Position numbers and translations under genes: made by a program
The notes under the pieces: model-generated
The model's database searches: none
The model's input: the letters and a program-made list of their open reading frames with translations, nothing else
Told to the model about the DNA's origin: nothing
In this document: piece after piece, positions 63,321-64,000 of the stretch
Layout of the letters: the number at the start of each line of letters is the position of its first letter
Position numbering within the stretch: the first letter of the stretch is position 1
Source: JAEUMD01 sp036768475
GTDB lineage: Bacteria; Pseudomonadota; Alphaproteobacteria; Rhizobiales; Hyphomicrobiaceae
Assembly: GCA_036768475.1 (NCBI GenBank)
Contig: DAIPMW010000002.1
Location: 310,001 to 374,000, forward strand
Reading direction: 5' to 3'
Length of the DNA stretch: 64,000 nt

Positions 63321-63541
63321 ATGATTGTGACGTGTGCAACATGAGGCCGGGCATGATGTTAGTCAACTCAGACAAAAGGGGAGGGCCACAGCGCTGCGGC
63401 ATTTCTTGTGCGTTATGAAGGTGCATCGATCCTGGTATGCCAGAGTGCACCGATGTGTCGTACGTTAGAACGCTGGCATGGACAATGCCGCCGTCTCCTC
63501 TACAACGTCGCGAGAGGGGACTGCCTCAAGTGGGAGAGAAT

Positions 63542-64000
63542 ATGACGCCGGCCGGAGTTGCACCGCGCCATGGCAGTGGCACAGCCGCGCTCGAATCGCT
63601 CAGTGCACGGGTATTGGCGCACCTCGCCGTGCGCCCGGTCCGGGCCGCGCTGATCCTGATTGCGCTCGTGCTGTCCCTCGACCTTGCCGGCAACCTTTTG
63701 TTGCCGCCGCTCGACCGCACTGAAGTGATCTACGCGCAGACTGCCAGGCAGATGCTGGAACCGGGCGGATCGTGGACCGCCCCCGCATTCCAGGCCGAGC
63801 CGCTTTATGAAAAGCCCCTGGCTGTTCTGTGGCTGCAGGCGACAAGCGCGTGGGCGAGCGATGCGGCCGATCAGATACGCGGCTATCGCATTCCCTCGAT
63901 CGTAGGAACCATACTTGCGGTCCTGCTGACGTTCTGGGGTGCAAGGCACCTCTTCGACCCGAGCGCGGCATTGGTCGGCGCGGCGCTGCTGGGCACGATG
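63542..64000 (+). CDS. ArnT/GT39-type membrane glycosyltransferase (3' end beyond the window)
   Basis: The first 153 codons are visible and the frame runs off the right edge. A hydrophobic helix (ALILIALVLSLDLAGNLLL) is followed by LDRTEVIYAQTARQML and FQAEPLYEKPLAVLWLQ, the first-loop signature of ArnT-like and GT39 enzymes, which transfer sugars from polyprenyl phosphate in the periplasm. The ATG at 63542 has GGGAGAG five bases upstream. Substrate (lipid A, glycan or protein) is unknown. Confidence 0.82.
   Translation, partial: MTPAGVAPRHGSGTAALESLSARVLAHLAVRPVRAALILIALVLSLDLAGNLLLPPLDRTEVIYAQTARQMLEPGGSWTAPAFQAEPLYEKPLAVLWLQATSAWASDAADQIRGYRIPSIVGTILAVLLTFWGARHLFDPSAALVGAALLGTM

Noticed and set aside
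1..64000. Search for CRISPR arrays, prophage, toxin-antitoxin pairs and insertion sequences
   Set aside because: No regularly spaced repeats, transposase, integrase or phage structural genes are visible; the only dispersed repeats are the RIME-like elements.

Overview
The window is a 64-kb piece of a high-G+C alphaproteobacterial chromosome, most likely from the order Hyphomicrobiales (rhizobia, Hyphomicrobium and relatives). The evidence is gene content and order: tolC followed by PopZ-like (DUF2497) genes and valS; an ExoR-like Sel1 protein; the conserved run erpA/dgt-argS-SPOR-nagZ-scpA-scpB-tatABC-serS-surE-LytM; yajC-secD-secF with Mth938 and phytoene-synthase-like genes; a gcvT-H-PA-PB operon behind a tandem glycine riboswitch; and a CtrA-type TTAA-N7-TTAA site. 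There is no phage, insertion sequence, CRISPR array or rRNA operon. Genus or species cannot be assigned by eye.

Region 1 (1-14.9 kb) is an accessory exopolysaccharide or capsule locus that continues beyond the left edge. It holds rfbC (dTDP-rhamnose), a class III aminotransferase, a methyltransferase and an O-carbamoyltransferase as a sugar-decoration run, then a Wzc/ExoP-like co-polymerase whose kinase Walker motifs are degenerate, a Wza-like export lipoprotein, a GT4 glycosyltransferase, gmd and fcl (GDP-L-fucose), a NusG paralogue leading the gmd-fcl strand, a Nudix hydrolase and a VanZ-like membrane protein. It ends at tRNA-Asn and tRNA-Cys genes.

Region 2 (15-32.7 kb) has an isoaspartyl-methyltransferase-like gene, tolC, two PopZ-like polar organisers in tandem, valS with an unusual low-G+C insertion, a DUF3008 protein, an M48 protease/DUF898 membrane pair, ilvD overlapped by an ExoR-like gene, xthA and erpA. 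Region 3 (32.8-57.5 kb) is core: dgt, argS, a SPOR protein, nagZ, scpA, scpB, an orphan ABC ATPase, tatABC, serS, surE, a DipM/NlpD-like LytM protein with a CtrA-type site, a DUF815 ATPase, yajC-secD-secF, homologues of two mitochondrial complex I assembly factors (Mth938/NDUFAF3 and PSY-like/NDUFAF6), and a secreted SGNH hydrolase. Region 4 (57.6-64 kb) is the glycine cleavage system with an ACT-domain GcvR-like protein at one end and the riboswitch at the other, then the start of an ArnT/GT39-type membrane glycosyltransferase cut by the right edge.

A roughly 105-bp two-hairpin repeat, similar in architecture to rhizobial RIME elements, occurs in five intergenic places. In two cases the gene's stop codon is the first TAG of the repeat. 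No clearly new multi-gene system is visible; the most unusual points are the kinase-degenerate co-polymerase, the tandem PopZ-like pair, the repeat family with its TAG-AGC gene ends, and the foreign-looking patch inside valS.
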